64,000 bases of DNA from Hedera helix (Eukaryota; Streptophyta; Magnoliopsida; Apiales; Araliaceae), in NCBI GenBank assembly GCA_947179155.2, contig OX359286.1:39074664-39138663 (forward strand), given 5' to 3'. Below are positions 61,101 through 64,000 of this stretch, one piece after another. Position numbers and translations under genes: made by a program. Under the pieces are notes generated by a model. The model did not search any database, had not been told where the DNA came from, and saw nothing but the letters and a program-made list of their open reading frames with translations. Position 1 is the first letter of the stretch; each line of letters starts with the position of its first letter.

Positions 61101-64000
61101 AACAACATAGGCCATGTAAGGGCAACCAATATTCCAAAGTTGATGTATGTATTCATTGTTGCCCCTATGGCAAAACTAAATTTCGTTGCCAATTCGAGGT
61201 CTACGATACTCAGATCAGAAGATACCTATAGAAGATAATGGAGATGTAAGTCACATGAAGTTTTAAACCATGATTGAAATGTAAGTTTATTATTTGTGTA
61301 AACAGATTTAATTTAGAGATTCTTACCCGGCTGAGTATCCTTCCAAGAGGTGTAGAGTCAAAATAGGACATTGGCGCTCGAAAAATAGAGATCATTAACT
61401 TGGAAAAAATAGATTTTGATGTCTTAATACCTAAAATAACCACTGCATAAGATCTGAGGAGTAAGAAAAGTAACATAATACACCCAATCACTGTGTATAT
61501 TAAGTTCAGTATAAAGCTGCTTATGCGAGGATTCTGTAGTTCAGCAGCCAACCAAAGACTTTGTACCAACTGTCCTATTATATATATGATGTGGAATATA
61601 ACTGCCAATGAGAGGTATAAGAAGCCCTTGTTATGGCTCAAGTATTGTATATAAGGCTTTAGACCAGTGTCTCCTGTTTCTCTTTTTTCTCTCTCTATCA
61701 ACTGGTGTCCTGGCCCTGCTCCCAACTCTTCCTTGGTATAAATTTTCTGAATCTCTAGGTTAGGATTTTTGGCTCTTTGTTGAGAACCATGAGCATTGTG
61801 CTTCTCTGAATCAGCAGTTTCATTGTGTGCAGTAACAAGATTTTGAAAATCTTGACTAGAAGCCAGCAACTGATCATAAGTATCAGCTTTTAGGATTTTC
61901 CCCTCGGACATTAGCTGCCAAAATAAAAGTTAATTGTTCATCCTTAGTAAGAGAATATTAGCAGACAGATACTGAAAATAGTAAATTACACATGGAAAAC
62001 GGCTCATTATTCTGTGAGATGAAGAAGTATCTTTGTTAGAGAAGGATAATGAATAGAACATCTCTTAAATTACTAACCAAAATATAATCAAATACAGGAA
62101 GGAAGTCGACTTGGTGAGTCACAAGCAAGACTGTTTTCCCCGACAATGCTTCCATGACATAATCCTGCCAAAACCATTAATTTTCCTGTTAAAAAGAAAC
62201 AGTTTGCTTGAAGAAAAAGTTGCAATTAGATGAGAATCGTGATCACATTAAATAAACTGGTTGCAGTATGTGCATCAACAGCACTGAATGGATCATCCAA
62301 AAGGTATATATCTGCATCTTGATATAGTGCACGTGCAAGTTGAACCCGCTGCTTCTGCCCACCACTGAGATTAACACCTCTTTCTCCTATTACTGTGAAG
62401 TCACCATATGGAAGAATTTCTAGGTCCTGTACAAGGGAACATCTTGTAAGTACTTCTTGGTATTTATCTTGATCCATTAGTGACCCAAAGAGGATGTTCT
62501 CTTTTATAGTTCCTGTCTGTATCCATGCTGTCTGTGAAACGTAAGCTATCTTTCCATAAACCTGGACCTGAAAAATATAAAAGAAAAACACAAAGAGTAA
62601 ATGGTGACAGATTAGAGGTTATCGGCATCTCCCAAGTTATACAGGCAAGAGGTGAACATATCCACCAAGCTGCTGGATTATAAATTGTAGAATGGGATAT
62701 TCAAGATATGCAAGAACATAATCAGGCCTGAGTCTGATACTTGATTCAAGGGGGGGGGGGGGGGGGGGGGGGAAGCATTAGAGACTCACCATCCCATTGA
62801 TGTTTGGAACTTCTCCAAGAATTGCAGCTAAAAGGGTTGATTTGCCTGAGCCAACTTCTCCACATATTGCCCCCTTCTCGCCAGGTTTTATCACCAAATT
62901 TATGTTTTCTAGAGTGGCCATCGAAGAATTGCCATCCCATGAAAATTTTCCTGCTTGGATTAATATAGACTGCTCAAGTTCCTTACCTTGACCCTTAACG
63001 CTTTTGTTTTGCAATTCAGGTTCCTCAAGAAACTTCACAATCCGAGTTAATGCAACCTTTGCTTCAATAAACACTGCCACAACATCAGGTAGGAGCCTAA
63101 TAGGCTCTTGGACGATAAGCAGTGTTGCAAGAAATGTAAACACAGTGCTAGTATCTAGAGGAATTCCCAGAAAATGGCATGCCCAGAAAGTTACAATTGA
63201 TACTGTGATTGTAGATGACCAAAATAGAACTATGTAGTAGCCTCTTTGTGACAGAACTGCTGATAACCAGGTTGATTCTTCTTTCCTCAACCCTTGTATA
63301 ATTTTCATGAAGTGTGTCTCCCAAGCATACAACTTCAATACTTTCATGTTTGTCACTGCCTCTATAATAGCCTTGAGCCTTCTGTCTTGTGTTACCGTGA
63401 GTTTTGTCAAGCAAGTGTGCTGCAATTTGGCCATTGGAGAATTTCCTGCTACTGTTAATATCACTACTAATAGAGCTGCAACTGTCGCTAGGCCTACAGA
63501 ATAGTAAATGATAGCAAGAGAAAGACATAACTGAAGACTTGTCGCCCATATCCGATGTAACCAATATGGAAATTCACCGATTCTGTAAGCATCCACAATA
63601 ACATAATTCATTATCTGTCCTGGAGAATGAGTGGTCTTGGCAGCATTTGATAGTCGTAGTTGTTTCTGATAAATAGTTGCAGATAGCAAAGATCTTACTT
63701 GGAGTCCAATTAGTCTAGTTCGAAAGTACCATTGCCTCTCTGATAGTGATTCCAAACATTTTGCCAAAAAAAGCCCCCCAGCCAGTGCATAACCCTCATA
63801 TTTAAATGCTTGTTTTCCTTGAGCAAGCCTAATAAAAGCCCTAAGAAGCAAAGGGCCGGTAGCAAGAGCAAGTACCTTGATCAGTGCGAAGAACCCAGAT
63901 ATGAGGATGGCTTCCAGCTGCCAGAAAAATATTGTTGACAAGATTGAAGGGGCTTCAGAATTTCCTTTCTCCTTCTGTATTGTCAGCTGCTCCATAAACA
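58129..64000 (-). CDS. ABCC10: ABCC-type (MRP) transporter, ABCC10-like, 5' end outside the window
   Basis: Eleven exons are predicted: 64000-62790, 62567-62247, 62164-62078, 61914-61327, 61225-61061, 60478-60184, 59580-59366, 59273-58968, 58758-58695, 58612-58373 and 58256-58129. All are phase-consistent with GT-AG introns, encoding about 1205 of an expected 1450 aa. The missing N-terminus would hold TMD0. TMD1 is in the first exon listed (ILISGFFALIKVLALATGPL, SLSERQWYFRTRLIGLQVRS). NBD1 has Walker A GEVGSGKST, signature LSGGQKQR, Walker B DIYLLDDPFSAVD and H-loop VTHQVD. TMD2 spans the 61914-59366 exons. NBD2 has Walker A GRTGSGKTT, Walker B KILVLDEATASID, H-loop VAHRIPT and a degenerate signature WSMGQRQ, usual for ABCC. 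Plant ABCC proteins move glutathione conjugates and other organic anions, mostly at the vacuole; the substrate here is unknown. No inactivating mutation was seen. Confidence 0.95.
60590..60990. other. Retroelement-like insertion in an ABCC intron
   Basis: Inside the 60479-61060 intron the composition becomes GC-balanced (GTCGACATGACCTGACACGTG, GGTGCGGGTGTCG, TCGTGTCC). It resembles dispersed plant repeat DNA rather than intron background. No domain is readable and no ends were found. Confidence 0.35.
62750..62772 (-). repeat. Poly-G (poly-C on the gene strand) homopolymer, 23 bp, in an ABCC intron
   Basis: It lies about 16 bases inside the intron after the donor at 62789-62788. It is the second long G:C homopolymer in the window, and both are C-runs on the coding strand of a gene. 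Confidence 0.9.

Overview
The window is nuclear DNA of a flowering plant, almost certainly a eudicot. The evidence is AT-rich intergenic DNA full of small DNA transposons, long Ty3/gypsy retrotransposons in nested arrangement, genes with typical plant GT-AG introns, a conserved plant MIR319 locus, and plant-specific protein families. The species cannot be fixed from the sequence. Nothing is bacterial: there are no operons, ribosome binding sites or CRISPR arrays.

Layout. 1-7.3 kb: AT-rich intergenic DNA with MITEs (a GGCCTGGCC-rich hAT-like remnant, an 8-bp-TSD MITE, a TAGGGGTG hAT MITE), a palindromic tandem array and a probable old LTR. 7.3-11.6 kb: a three-exon plus-strand gene for a coiled-coil protein of the At5g41620 family (675 aa predicted). 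12.7-16 kb: three MITE or foldback elements, one with palindromic ends and an internal ladder of hairpins. 17.76-17.95 kb: a minus-strand MIR319 hairpin with a candidate TATA box about 440 bp upstream. 19.9-22.6 kb: a solo LTR. 22.6-31 kb: gene-poor DNA with several MITEs. 31.2-32.0 kb: an intact-ended hAT MITE with perfect 8-bp TSD. 32.2-36.2 kb: a six-exon plus-strand POB1/LRB-type BTB-BACK gene. 37.5-39.0 kb: an intronless minus-strand 6-phosphogluconate dehydrogenase gene, convergent with POB1. 39.3-40.2 kb: a second hAT MITE with perfect TSD. 40.4-57.8 kb: an old minus-strand Ty3/gypsy chromovirus-like element. Its reverse transcriptase is interrupted by a second, Tekay/Del-like element (43.85-54.67 kb) whose long terminal repeats lie in inverted rather than direct orientation. 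58.1-64.0 kb: a minus-strand full-size ABCC (MRP-type) transporter gene, eleven exons in the window, with its 5' end off the right edge.

The host genes do not form one pathway. They are a CUL3-adaptor-like BTB protein, an oxidative pentose phosphate enzyme, a membrane ABC exporter, a coiled-coil protein of unknown role and a leaf-development microRNA. Splice sites were placed by hand from GT-AG signals, phase agreement and family knowledge; all introns are phase-consistent. The most unusual structure is the inner retrotransposon: inverted LTRs, a displaced LTR segment, no RT core, a mutated protease and a gag-position ORF that does not look like gag.
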